Source: Kribbibacterium absianum (GTDB lineage Bacteria > Actinomycetota > Coriobacteriia > Coriobacteriales > Atopobiaceae). Taken from it: DNA of 64,000 nucleotides. Shown here in pieces: positions 37,411 to 45,977 of this stretch (position 1 is the stretch's first letter; each line of letters starts with the position of its first letter). A program made the position numbers and the translations under genes. The stretch is from positions 1-64,000 of the forward strand of contig NZ_JASJEX010000002.1 in assembly GCF_030067705.1 (NCBI RefSeq). Reading direction: 5' to 3'. The notes beneath the pieces are model-generated. The model was not told where the DNA came from. It saw only the letters and a program-made list of their open reading frames with translations, and did not search any database.

Positions 37411-40149
37411 CTACTTGCGGCGCGGGGCCTTCTTGGCCGGCTTCTTGGCGGCCGCGGCCTTCTTGGGGGCCGCCTTGCTCGGGGCCTTGGCCTCGGTGGC
37501 CTTGGGAGCGGCGACGGGCTTCGCGTCCTCGGCGGCAGCCGGGGTAGCGGCCTTCGCGGCGGCCTTGGGCGCGGCCTTCTTGACCGCGGCCTTGCGGGCC
37601 GGGGCCTTGGCGGCCGGCTTCTTCGCCGGGGCCGGCGTCTCGGCCGTCGTGGCCTTGGGCTCGGCGGCCTCGGCCTTCTTGACCTCGGCGACGGCAGCGG
37701 CGTCCTCCACCGTGGCGGGGTTCGCCGGGGCGGCGACCTTCTTGGCCGGGGCGGCCTTCTTCATCGCCGGGGTGCTCGGGACCTTGGCCTCGGCGGCGAC
37801 GGTCTCGGAGACGGACGCGGCGTCCACCGTGGCGGCCGGGGTGGCGTCAGCGGCGGCCTTCGGAGCGGCCTTGGGGGCCGTCTTCTTGGCGGCAACCTTC
37901 GGGGCGGGCTTCGGGGCGGGCTTCTCGGCCGCAGCCTTCACGGCCGGCTTCTCCGCGGCCGGCTTCTTCGCGGCGGCGGGCTTTGCGGCCTCGGCGGCCT
38001 TGACCTCGGCGACGGCCATCACGTCCTCGACGGCGGCCGCAGTGGTGGTGGCCACCTTTTCGGCAGCGGCGGCCACCTTCTCGGCGGTCTTGGCGGCGAC
38101 GGTCTTCACGTCGGCCGCGGCCTTCTCGACCGTCTTCTTGGCGGCGGCAGTGGTCTTCTTGGCGGCCGTCGTCTTCTTGGCCGCAGGCTTGCGGGCCGGC
38201 TTGGGCGGCACGTAGCTGGACTTGCCGGCGCGCTTGAGCACCACGCCCGCCAGCGGCGGCACGCGCAGCACGATGGAGTTCTCGCAGCCGTCGTAGGGCT
38301 CGGGGGTGGACACGAGCTTGCCCTCGTTGATCACGCCGGAGCCGCCGAACTCGGTGGCGTCGGAGTTGAAGACCTCCACGTAGTCGCCCTCGCGCGGCAC
38401 GCCGATGCGGAACTCCTCGTAGCAGGCCGGGTCCCAGTTGATGAGGACCACGCGGTCGTCCACCGGGCGGTCGCCCTTGCGGGTGTAGACGATGATGGAC
38501 TGCTCGGAGTTGTCGGCGTCGATCCACTCGAAGCCCTCGGGCTCGTAGTTCTTCTGCCAGAGGCCCTTGTTCTCCTTGAAGAAGGCGTTGAGGGTCTCGA
38601 TGTAGTGCTGGTAGTTGCGGTGCGTGTCGTACTGGTCCGTGAGGAACCACTGGATGCCCTCGTAGTAGCGCCACTCGATGAACTGGGCGATCTCGTTGCC
38701 CATGAAGTTGAGCTTGGCGCCGGTGTGGGTCATCTGATAGAGGGCGAGGCAGCGGAGGCCGGCGAATTGGCGCCACCAGTCGCCCGGCTGGCGCTGGACC
38801 AGCGAGGCCTTGCCGTGCACGACCTCGTCGTGGGACAGCGGCAGCACGTAGTTCTCGGCGAACGCGTACATCATCGAGAAGGTCAGCAGGCGGTGGTTGC
38901 CCGGGCGCCAGGGGAAGTCCGTCCGGCAGTAGTTGAGGGTGTCGTTCATCCACCCCATGTCCCACTTGTAGTCGAAGCCGAGGGCCTTCTCGTCAACGTC
39001 GGTGGGGCGCGTGACGTACGGCCACGCGGTGGACTCCTCGGCCACCATCATGACGTCCGAGTGGTACTCGTGGATGGTGTCGTTGGTGTGTCGGATGAAG
39101 TCGATCGCGACGAAGTCCTCCTCGGTGCCGCGGTCGTTGAACTTCTTCTGCGCCGGGTCGTCGACGCCGAAGTTCAGGTAGAGCATCGAGGTCACGCCGT
39201 CCATGCGGATGCCGTCGGCGTGGTACTTCTCGAGCCAGAAGAGCGCGTTGGAGATCAGGAACGTGCGCACCTCGCCGCGGGAGAAGTCGAACTTGTAGGT
39301 GCCCCAGTTGGGGTGCTCCTCCTTCTCGTAGAGCTTCTGGCCGTTGAAGTGCACGAGGCCCTGGATGTCACGGCAGAAGCCGCCCGGCACCCAGTCGAGG
39401 ATGACGCCGATGCCGGCCTGGTGGCAGCGGTCCATGAAGGCCATGAACTGCTGGGGGTCGCCGTAGCGCGCGGTGGGCGCGTAGTAGCCGGTGGTCTGGT
39501 AGCCCCAGGAGCCGTCGAAGGGGTGCTCCATCACGGGCATCAGCTCGATGTGGGTGTAGCCCATCTTGGCCACATAGTCGACGAGCTCGTGGGACAGCTC
39601 CTCGTAGGAGAGGTAGGAGCCGCCGCCCTCACCGAAGCCGAGGCCGTCGAGGCCGTCGTCGTGGCGCTTCCAGGAGCCCAGGTGCACCTCGTAGATGTTG
39701 AGCGGGCGCTTGCGGTGGTCGGTGTGCGCGCGACGGCCCATGTAGAGGCCGTCGTGCCAGGTGTAGGAGTCGAGGTCCGCAAGGCGGCTCGCGGTCCCCG
39801 GGGGGCACTCGCTGTAGAAGGCGTAGGGGTCGGCCTTGTACTGCTCGGAACCGTCGTTGCACAGGATGTAGAACTTGTACAGGTCGCCGTCCTGGGCGCC
39901 GGGCACGAAGCCCTCCCAGACGCCGCCGTGGTCGGCGGCCGTCAGGAGGTTCGCGTCGATGTTCCAATCGTTGAAGGAACCGATGACGGACACCTTGCGG
40001 ACGTCCGGGGCCCACACGGCGAAATGGTAGCCGGGCACGCCGTCGACGACGTCCTTGTGGGCGCCCATCTTCTCGTAGCTGCGGTGCCAGTCGCCCTTGG
40101 CGAACAAGTACAGGTCATCGTTGGTGATGGTCAGCTGGTCGGAGCTCAT
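37411..40149 (-). CDS. glgB: 1,4-alpha-glucan branching enzyme with long histone H1-like tail
   Basis: A 912-residue protein. The ATG at 40149 (MSSDQLTITNDDLYLFAKGDWH) has GGAGGG eight bases upstream; the longer frame upstream is non-coding. Residues about 20-140 are the CBM48-type N-terminal domain and about 150-560 the GH13 barrel, with nucleophile in GIRMDGV, acid/base in VAEESTAWP and PLSHDEVVHGK. The beta C-terminal domain ends near 643. Residues 644-912 are an extension of almost only Ala, Lys, Pro, Thr, Val and Glu, with repeated AAKKPA/KAAPKAA units and two copies of a VEDxxAVAEVKxAEAA stretch, ending KKAPRRK. It is the first gene of the glycogen operon. Confidence 0.95.
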   Translation of the reverse strand: MSSDQLTITNDDLYLFAKGDWHRSYEKMGAHKDVVDGVPGYHFAVWAPDVRKVSVIGSFNDWNIDANLLTAADHGGVWEGFVPGAQDGDLYKFYILCNDGSEQYKADPYAFYSECPPGTASRLADLDSYTWHDGLYMGRRAHTDHRKRPLNIYEVHLGSWKRHDDGLDGLGFGEGGGSYLSYEELSHELVDYVAKMGYTHIELMPVMEHPFDGSWGYQTTGYYAPTARYGDPQQFMAFMDRCHQAGIGVILDWVPGGFCRDIQGLVHFNGQKLYEKEEHPNWGTYKFDFSRGEVRTFLISNALFWLEKYHADGIRMDGVTSMLYLNFGVDDPAQKKFNDRGTEEDFVAIDFIRHTNDTIHEYHSDVMMVAEESTAWPYVTRPTDVDEKALGFDYKWDMGWMNDTLNYCRTDFPWRPGNHRLLTFSMMYAFAENYVLPLSHDEVVHGKASLVQRQPGDWWRQFAGLRCLALYQMTHTGAKLNFMGNEIAQFIEWRYYEGIQWFLTDQYDTHRNYQHYIETLNAFFKENKGLWQKNYEPEGFEWIDADNSEQSIIVYTRKGDRPVDDRVVLINWDPACYEEFRIGVPREGDYVEVFNSDATEFGGSGVINEGKLVSTPEPYDGCENSIVLRVPPLAGVVLKRAGKSSYVPPKPARKPAAKKTTAAKKTTAAAKKTVEKAAADVKTVAAKTAEKVAAAAEKVATTTAAAVEDVMAVAEVKAAEAAKPAAAKKPAAEKPAVKAAAEKPAPKPAPKVAAKKTAPKAAPKAAADATPAATVDAASVSETVAAEAKVPSTPAMKKAAPAKKVAAPANPATVEDAAAVAEVKKAEAAEPKATTAETPAPAKKPAAKAPARKAAVKKAAPKAAAKAATPAAAEDAKPVAAPKATEAKAPSKAAPKKAAAAKKPAKKAPRRK

Positions 40150-40608
40150 GAATGACTCCCTCCTCTGCGCCGCTGCGTCGGCGCCTTGCAGCGCCCTTGG
40201 GAAATGCGGCGCCCTCCTGCCAGTCTTGTGCCCGCGAAGCGGGGTCTGTTGACATCCTTCGATGTGTTCAGGAAAGGTGCAACAGGCGCCTACACGGTAA
40301 CTGGTTCTCAAGGGACCTTCAAGAGAAAAGCGCCCGTCCAATCGAATTCTTGTGGGAAAAAGGCGCCGCAGAGAGCGTTTTCCCAGCTCACGTCCACTGT
40401 GAGTTTTCTTGGGCACAAGAGGTCGAGAGCGGTTCACAAGGTGAATCAAGTACTTCGGGCGCAACTGTGTTGGCTTTCATGCGAACGTTTTTGCGACATT
40501 GGGGGCGGGTGATTGCCGAACGGCGCCCATCAGTGCACATGCGTTCGCGCCACAGACGCGACCCACCGCCGTTCCTGTGGCCGACGGTCCATCGGGGACG
40601 AGCGGCAC
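40150..40608. other. gene-free region upstream of the glycogen operon
   Basis: This 459-bp stretch is less GC-rich than the rest of the window, has no convincing coding frame on either strand, and should hold the promoter and any operators for the glg operon on the minus strand. I see AT-rich parts around 40250-40480 but no clear -35/-10 pair that I would defend. Confidence 0.5.
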
Positions 40609-40633
40609 AAAAAAAGCCCCGCCGAAGCGGGGC
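40609..40633 (-). terminator. rho-independent terminator of rubrerythrin
   Basis: On the minus strand the GC stem AGCCCCGC / GCGGGGCT with a small loop is followed by seven T. It lies 25 bases past the rubrerythrin stop. Confidence 0.92.
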
Positions 40634-40657
40634 TCCTGTGCGAGCTGCGGCCAACTC

Positions 40658-41206
40658 TTAGTAGTTGGTCTCCTGCTGCTGGAAGTACGCCTGCGGGTGG
40701 CCGCAGATCGGGCAGACCTGCGGGGCGGAGGGGCCGACGTGCAGGTAGCCGCACTTGAGGCACTGCCACACCTTGACGCCCTCGCGCTCGAAGACCTCGC
40801 CGTTCTCGATGCGCTCGATCAGCATGTTGTAGCGCTCCTCGTGGGCCTTCTCGACGCCGCCGACCAGGTCGAACTTGGCCGCGATCTCGGTGAAGCCCTC
40901 CTCGCGGGCGACCTTGGCGAACTCGGAGTACATCTCGGTCCACTCGTAGTTCTCGCCGGCGGCGGCGTCCTTGAGGTTGGTCAGGGTGTCGGGCACGTGG
41001 CCACCGTGCAGGTACTTGAACCACACCTTCGCGTGGATGGCCTCGTTGCCGGAGGTCTCCTCGAAGATGTCGCCGATCTGCACATAGCCGTCCTTGACGG
41101 CCTGCTTGGCGTAGTACTCGTACTTGGTGTGCGCCTGGGACTCGCCGACGAAAGCGGTCTCGAGGTTCTTCTTGGTCTGGGACTCGTTGAAGTCGACCTT
41201 GGCCAT
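40658..41206 (-). CDS. rubrerythrin
   Basis: A 182-residue peroxide-detoxifying diiron protein. The N-terminal four-helix domain has the ligand patterns [19 protein letters not shown] and, further on, SGNEAIHAK. The C-terminal rubredoxin domain has [10 protein letters not shown] and [11 protein letters not shown] (two CxxC pairs). It is complete and of normal length, protecting an anaerobe from oxygen. It is a single gene with its own terminator. Confidence 0.96.
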   Translation of the reverse strand: MAKVDFNESQTKKNLETAFVGESQAHTKYEYYAKQAVKDGYVQIGDIFEETSGNEAIHAKVWFKYLHGGHVPDTLTNLKDAAAGENYEWTEMYSEFAKVAREEGFTEIAAKFDLVGGVEKAHEERYNMLIERIENGEVFEREGVKVWQCLKCGYLHVGPSAPQVCPICGHPQAYFQQQETNY

Positions 41207-41338
41207 GTTCTCCTCCTACGTGAATACGATTTCCGTCCGAACTGTCGGGGTTGTGCCCAAAGGCACGGCCTCCGTAAACCCAACAGCTCACATCATACCC
41301 ATCGAGCACAGGGAATTCGTGGGCGCGTCAGCTCCTGC

Positions 41339-42196
41339 TCAGCAGGCCCAAAAGAGGCCGGTGCGCTGGCAGAATCCCTCTGCCGCCAGCTCGTCGAGCA
41401 GCCCCTCGACGTCCGCTGGCGCGGGCTCCGGGCGCCCGGCGCCCGTCTCCTGGGCCCCGAGCGCGGCCACGGCATCGTCGAGCGACAGTCCAGGGAGCCC
41501 CGCCTCGCGCGCCTCGAGCAGCAGGCGCACGAGCGCGGCGCGCTTTTGTCGGCGGGAGCCCTCGAAGCGCGACTGCCTCGCGTGGGTGCGCGAGCGGCGC
41601 GACGGGTTGGGCACGGTCCTCTTGAGCCAGGCCCCGTAATCGAGCAGCGCGTAGTACCAGCCGCGCACGTCGCGGTCCGGCACGCACGCCTCCACGAGCG
41701 GGCGCACGGCGGAGTCCGGCACGTCCTCGGCCTCGGGGAACAGCTCGTGGAGGAAGACCGTGCGCACGTTGGTCTCGAGGTAGACGGCGGGCAGGTCGAA
41801 CGCGAACGCGCGGATGCCGGCCGCGGTCGCAGGGCCGATCCCAGGGAGCTTGACGAGGGCGTCCACGCTGCTCGGGACCTCGCCTCCCTGGTCGGCCACG
41901 GCCTCGGCGGCCCGTTTGAGCGCCAGGGCCCGACGGTTGTAGCCGAGGCCCTGCCACTCCGCGAGAACGTCCGCCTGGTCCGCGGCGGCGAGCGCCTCCA
42001 CGGACGGGAACCGCGCCAGCCATCGCTGCCAACGACCGTCGACACGGGAGACCTGCGTCTGCTGGAGCATGGCCTCGCTCACCCACACGGCGTAGGGGTC
42101 GCGCGTGCGGCGCCACGGCAGGTCCCGGTAGAGGCGCTCCCCCTCCCTGCGCACCTTGTCGATGAACCGCGCGAGCTCGTCGCTTTCGGACGCCAC
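41339..42196 (-). CDS. MutY-like adenine DNA glycosylase lacking the iron-sulfur cluster
   Basis: A 285-residue base-excision repair protein. The catalytic Glu41 lies in SEAMLQQTQV and the helix-hairpin-helix in KLPGIGPATAAGIRAFAF. The residue at the place of the catalytic Asp is Glu141 (YLETNVRTV). The four-cysteine [4Fe-4S] loop that normally follows is replaced by a basic Ser/Arg-rich stretch (about 195-218, PNPSRRSRTHARQSR), and the C-terminal NUDIX-like domain is missing. This fits clusterless MutY-like glycosylases. The GTG start lies at the HAD gene stop. Confidence 0.8.
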   Translation of the reverse strand: MASESDELARFIDKVRREGERLYRDLPWRRTRDPYAVWVSEAMLQQTQVSRVDGRWQRWLARFPSVEALAAADQADVLAEWQGLGYNRRALALKRAAEAVADQGGEVPSSVDALVKLPGIGPATAAGIRAFAFDLPAVYLETNVRTVFLHELFPEAEDVPDSAVRPLVEACVPDRDVRGWYYALLDYGAWLKRTVPNPSRRSRTHARQSRFEGSRRQKRAALVRLLLEAREAGLPGLSLDDAVAALGAQETGAGRPEPAPADVEGLLDELAAEGFCQRTGLFWAC

Positions 42197-42197
42197 G

Positions 42198-42929
42198 CTA
42201 CCGCCACTCCAAGATGGGCCAGCCGCGCCGCTTCGCGATGGAGCGCATCGTGCGGCCGGGGTTCACCGCGCTCGGGCAGCGGGCGCACTCGAGCAGCTCC
42301 TCGTCGGAGTGATGGTCGCCGAAGGCGTACTCGACGACCCAGTTGCCCGGCCCGTAGGTGGCGTCGGCCCACGCGGCGAGGGCCTTGGGCTTCTCGGGGC
42401 CCTCCATCACGGCGCCCTCCACGTTCCCGGTGAAGCTGCCATTGGCGTCGCAGGCCATCTTCGTGGCGAGGAACGCGTCGAGGCCGGCGTACTCGCAGGC
42501 CCTGCGCGCGATGCCCCAGAAGGTCGCGGAGACCAGGACGCAGACGCAGCCCTCCTCGCGGCAGCGCTCGATCTGGCGCAGGCCGCTCGGTCGGTAATAT
42601 CTGGTGAGCACCTGGTCGTGGAAGTCCGTCATGATCTGGAGGATCTCCTCGCGAGAGAAGTGCCCGAGGTCGTCCACCAGGTAACGCCGCACGGCGGCCT
42701 GGTCGTGCGGCAGGTGCAGCACGTAGCGGGCGCCCCACCACACGACCTTGGCGGTGTTCCAGGGGCTGATGATGCCCCGGGCGAGCAGGTAGCGGGTGAA
42801 CTGCGAGCCGCTCTGGGTGTTGATGAGGGTGCCGTCGTAATCGAAGACGGCGATCTTCACGAGACGCCGCGGCTCGTTGAGCGTCGGCAGGGAGGGCTCG
42901 ACCTGAGTCGACGCCTCTGGATTGCCCAT
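42198..42929 (-). CDS. HAD-superfamily phosphatase (HAD-IB type)
   Basis: A 243-residue phosphatase. The ATG at 42929 has GAGAGGGG upstream. Motif I is FDYDGTLINTQS, motif II lies in CVLVSATFWG, and motif IV in EYAFGDHHSDEEL. The overall pattern resembles SerB-like/HAD-IB hydrolases; the substrate is unknown. The gene just upstream of the mutY-like gene, with which it shares close spacing. Confidence 0.83.
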   Translation of the reverse strand: MGNPEASTQVEPSLPTLNEPRRLVKIAVFDYDGTLINTQSGSQFTRYLLARGIISPWNTAKVVWWGARYVLHLPHDQAAVRRYLVDDLGHFSREEILQIMTDFHDQVLTRYYRPSGLRQIERCREEGCVCVLVSATFWGIARRACEYAGLDAFLATKMACDANGSFTGNVEGAVMEGPEKPKALAAWADATYGPGNWVVEYAFGDHHSDEELLECARCPSAVNPGRTMRSIAKRRGWPILEWR

Positions 42930-43061
42930 GCTTCCCCTCTCCGATTGCTCCTGTGCGGTCACAGTACCCCACGCGAGTGCTTATGCCCACTGCGATGACG
43001 TAACCGGCACGGGCAGCGACCCAACCTGAAGCCACATCTGGGCGAGCGGAACGCGTGAAAC

Positions 43062-43088
43062 AAAAAAAGGAGCCCCGTGCGGGACTCC
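43062..43088 (-). terminator. terminator after tRNA-Asp
   Basis: On the minus strand the stem GGAGTCCCGCACGGGGCTCC is followed by seven T, 13 bases past the tRNA 3' end. Confidence 0.9.
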
Positions 43089-43100
43089 CGGAGGATGCAA

Positions 43101-43177
43101 TGGCGGGATGTAAGGGACTTGAACCCTCGACCTCCGACGTGACAGGCCGGCGCTCTAACCAGCTGAGCTAACACCCC
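43101..43177 (-). tRNA. tRNA-Asp (GTC)
   Basis: A 77-base tRNA with encoded CCA. The acceptor stem is GGGGTGT with ACATCCC, the D-arm TAGCTCAGCTGGTTAGAGC, the anticodon loop CTGTCAC (anticodon GTC), and the T-arm GAGGGTTCAAGTCCCTT. A terminator follows. It lies between the Hpt gene and the HAD gene. Confidence 0.97.
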
Positions 43178-43268
43178 GTTGCGCGAATGCGAGGGCTACT
43201 ATAACCAAACCGCCGCGACCTTGGCAAGGGGTCAACCCAAAATCGGCGCGACTCCCCTCACACTTTGG

Positions 43269-43619
43269 CTACAAATGGCGCCCGGCGGCCTCGACAACGC
43301 GCATATACGCTGCATCAACGGGTTGCGACAGCTCGGCGCCGCGGGCAAAGTCCCCGGCGCGGAAGGCCTCGCAGGCCTCGGAGGCCGTCGCCGCCAGTGC
43401 GCCGAACCCCATGTCCCCCGCAATGCCCTTGAGCGTGTGCGTCGCACGGAACGCGGCGTCCACGTCGCCCGTCGCGAGGGCGCCCATCAGCCTCTCGTGG
43501 TTGTCGTCCGCCAGGAAGAGGCGCACGAACTTCGCGACGCGCTCCTCGGAGCGCAGGCGCGCGAGCACCTCGTCCAGGTCGCCGTCCGCCTCCGTGTAGA
43601 ACGCTCGCAGGTCCGCCAT
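43269..43619 (-). CDS. Hpt-domain phosphotransfer protein
   Basis: A 116-residue helical protein with the phosphorylatable histidine in ATHTLKGIAGDMGF (about residues 58-72), the classic Hpt motif. GAGGAG precedes the ATG. It follows the HD-GYP response regulator by 12 bp and probably passes phosphate to or from its receiver domain. No histidine kinase is encoded nearby. Confidence 0.9.
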   Translation of the reverse strand: MADLRAFYTEADGDLDEVLARLRSEERVAKFVRLFLADDNHERLMGALATGDVDAAFRATHTLKGIAGDMGFGALAATASEACEAFRAGDFARGAELSQPVDAAYMRVVEAAGRHL

Positions 43620-43631
43620 CGGCGCTCCTCG

Positions 43632-44828
43632 TCACTCGTCCAGCATGCTGTGAATGTCCCGGATCATCTCGGCCTTGTCGGCCTTGGTGAGGCTGTCGTT
43701 CTCCTCGATCTCGGCGATGATGCCGGCCAGCTCCCGGCGGGACATGCCCGAGAAGGACTCCACCTTGAGCTGCTCGCGGATCGTGTCGCCGGCCGAGAGG
43801 AGGCACTGGAGCAGCACCGGGTTGAACGCGCCGCACTCCCCGTTCGCGATCATCTCGAGCGCGCGCTCGTGGGAGAAGGCCGGCTTGTACACGCGCACGC
43901 TCGTGAGGGCGTCGTACACGCCCGCCAGGGCCACCACTTGGGCACCGATGGGGATCTCGTCGCCCACGAGGCCGTCCGGGTAGCCGCCGCCGTCGTAGCG
44001 CTCGTGGTGCCATCGGCAGATCTCCTCGGCCACCTGGAGCAGCCGGTCGTCCTTGTTCTCGGTCAGCTGTTTGAGCATGTCGGCGCCGATGGCGGAGTGG
44101 GTCTTGATGACCTCGTACTCCTCGGGCGTGAGGCGTCCCGGCTTGTTGAGGATCTCGCTCGGGATCGCGATCTTGCCGATGTCGTGCAGCGCGCTCGCCG
44201 TCGCGATCGTGGAGATCTCGGCCTCGGTGAGCTCGGGGTGCGTGTCCGTGTGCCGCACCAGCTCGTGCAGCAGGATGTCCGTCATCACGCCGATGTGCAG
44301 CACGTGCAGGCCGCTCTCGCCGTTACGGAACTCCACGATCTGCGAGAGGATCGTGACCATCAGGTTGTTCCTGCGCTCGCGCTCGTACATCTCGCGGGAC
44401 ACCATGCGCATGAGGTCGTGCTGCTTCTGGTACAGCGCGATGGTGTTGGCCACGCGGTTGCGCACCACGAGCTCGTCGAAGGGGCGCGTGATGAAGTCCG
44501 TGACGCCCAGCTCGTAGGCCCGCTCGATGTAGCTGGGGCTCGTCTCGGCGGAGATGGTCACCACAGGGGTGCGCTCGATCCAGCCCTCGCGGTTCATCTT
44601 CGCGAGCACCTCGAAGCCGTCCATGCGCGGCATCACGATGTCGAGGATCACGAGCGAGATGTCGCCCTCGTCGGCCTCGAGGGCCCGGACGGCCTCCACG
44701 CCGTCATGGGCCTCGATGATCGAGTACTCGCCGCAGAGGATCTCTTCCAATATCGCGCGATTGAGGGGCGAGTCATCCACCACCAGGAGCGTTCGACGTG
44801 CCTGCTCCTCAGCCTCTATGGCGATCAC
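43632..44828 (-). CDS. response regulator with HD-GYP domain
   Basis: A 398-residue protein. The receiver domain spans about residues 12-130, with acidic pair VVDDSPLN, phospho-acceptor in ILDIVMPRMDG and the conserved Thr/Ser and Lys-type positions. The HD-GYP domain follows with LHDIGKIAIPSEILNKPG and WHHERYDGGGYPDGL, which points to cyclic-dinucleotide hydrolysis or binding. The last 60 residues are helical and charged. It is translated from GTG at 44828. It may control a second-messenger pool; the downstream Hpt gene is its likely partner. Confidence 0.9.
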   Translation of the reverse strand: MIAIEAEEQARRTLLVVDDSPLNRAILEEILCGEYSIIEAHDGVEAVRALEADEGDISLVILDIVMPRMDGFEVLAKMNREGWIERTPVVTISAETSPSYIERAYELGVTDFITRPFDELVVRNRVANTIALYQKQHDLMRMVSREMYERERRNNLMVTILSQIVEFRNGESGLHVLHIGVMTDILLHELVRHTDTHPELTEAEISTIATASALHDIGKIAIPSEILNKPGRLTPEEYEVIKTHSAIGADMLKQLTENKDDRLLQVAEEICRWHHERYDGGGYPDGLVGDEIPIGAQVVALAGVYDALTSVRVYKPAFSHERALEMIANGECGAFNPVLLQCLLSAGDTIREQLKVESFSGMSRRELAGIIAEIEENDSLTKADKAEMIRDIHSMLDE

Positions 44829-44936
44829 CCCCGATGTCGTTGGGCGCCCCGCTCGAGCACCGAGCGCTGTCTGAACACAACCTTACACTGTATTTGGATG
44901 ACGTGAAAGGAGGGAGGGCCGCGCCCTGGGGGCTCC

Positions 44937-45884
44937 TCAGTACACGTAGCGGTCCTCGTAGCCCGTGCCCGAGCCCACCGTGTCGAGCGAACCCGAGGCG
45001 GCGAACGTGGTGTCGACGCGGGCCCAGGTGTCCGCCTCCACGGTGAAGCGCACCGAGTGCCAGGTGCCGTCGATGTAGACCATGTTCCACGCGTGGTAGA
45101 GGTCGCCGGGGTCCACGTAGCCGGTCACGAGCTGGCACGGGATGCCGAGCGAGCGGAGCATCGCGGAGGTGAGGCTCGCGTAGTCGAAGCAGATGCCCGT
45201 CCTCGAGGAGAGCGTCTCGTCCGGGTCCGGCACGTAGCCGGTCGCGTCGGCGAGCGCCCGGGCCTTGTCCTCGTCGTACGTGACGTTGTCCACCACCCAG
45301 GTCACGACGGCCGCGAGCGCGTCGCCGGAGTTCTCGGCGCCCGCCGCCAGCTCCCGGGCCTTGGCGACGCAGGCGCTGTCCGCGTCGTAGTCGCAGAAGA
45401 CGCCGGGCTGCAGGTACGGGAGCAGCCCGTCCGTGAGCTCCACCGTCTGCTCCACGCGCATGAGCTCCACGTAGCTCGTGCCCTCGACGTTATGCATCAC
45501 GCGGAACCGGTACTCGCCGCTGCCGAGGTTGAGGGGCACGCAGATCGGCGTGCCGTCCGAGGGGATGTCGTAGTTGTAGCCCTCGTCGCCCCGCGCCACC
45601 TGGAACTTGCAGCGCGCCGAGCTGGTGACCGTGGCGAAGACAACCCCCTCCGGGGCGCGCGAGACGTCGATGGTGGCGCCGTTTTGGGTCTGCGCGGAGG
45701 AGGCGTCGTAGACAGGGGCGCACACCTGCTCGGGGAGGGTGTAGGCGGGGCCCGACGTCTCGCTCGAGGCCTCGGCGTGAGGAGGCGAGCCAGAGCCAGA
45801 GCTCGAGGCCGAGCCACAGCCGGCGAGCAGCGCGGCGACGAGCAAGAGGCACAGCCAGGGCCGCAGACGCGGGCGGTTCGCCAT
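44937..45884 (-). CDS. transglutaminase-like lipoprotein
   Basis: A 315-residue secreted lipoprotein. The signal peptide ends in the lipobox LLAGC, followed by a Ser/Gly-rich linker. The transglutaminase-like domain (about 190-300) has the catalytic Cys in SSRTGICFDYASLTSAMLRSLG, the His in DLYHAWNMVYI and the Asp in TWARVDTTF. It could act on the cell envelope or proteins outside the cell. AAGGAGG precedes the ATG. Cys residues elsewhere may form disulfides. Confidence 0.85.
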   Translation of the reverse strand: MANRPRLRPWLCLLLVAALLAGCGSASSSGSGSPPHAEASSETSGPAYTLPEQVCAPVYDASSAQTQNGATIDVSRAPEGVVFATVTSSARCKFQVARGDEGYNYDIPSDGTPICVPLNLGSGEYRFRVMHNVEGTSYVELMRVEQTVELTDGLLPYLQPGVFCDYDADSACVAKARELAAGAENSGDALAAVVTWVVDNVTYDEDKARALADATGYVPDPDETLSSRTGICFDYASLTSAMLRSLGIPCQLVTGYVDPGDLYHAWNMVYIDGTWHSVRFTVEADTWARVDTTFAASGSLDTVGSGTGYEDRYVY

Positions 45885-45977
45885 GAGGCCTCCTTCGCGC
45901 CGGCTCCGACCGTCACCTACCAGAACGTGCGACTGATTGTAGCCTGAAGACCGCAGCGGCGCGCCGGGGCGCCGCTG

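Noticed and set aside
37400-38215. Plus-strand Ala/Phe-rich frame like a membrane protein
   Set aside because: It is antisense to the Lys/Ala-rich tail of GlgB; the repeats come from that tail.
40152-40661. Possible gene in the gap upstream of glgB
   Set aside because: The 169-residue frame has no ribosome site, poor composition and overlaps the glgB start and the rubrerythrin terminator.
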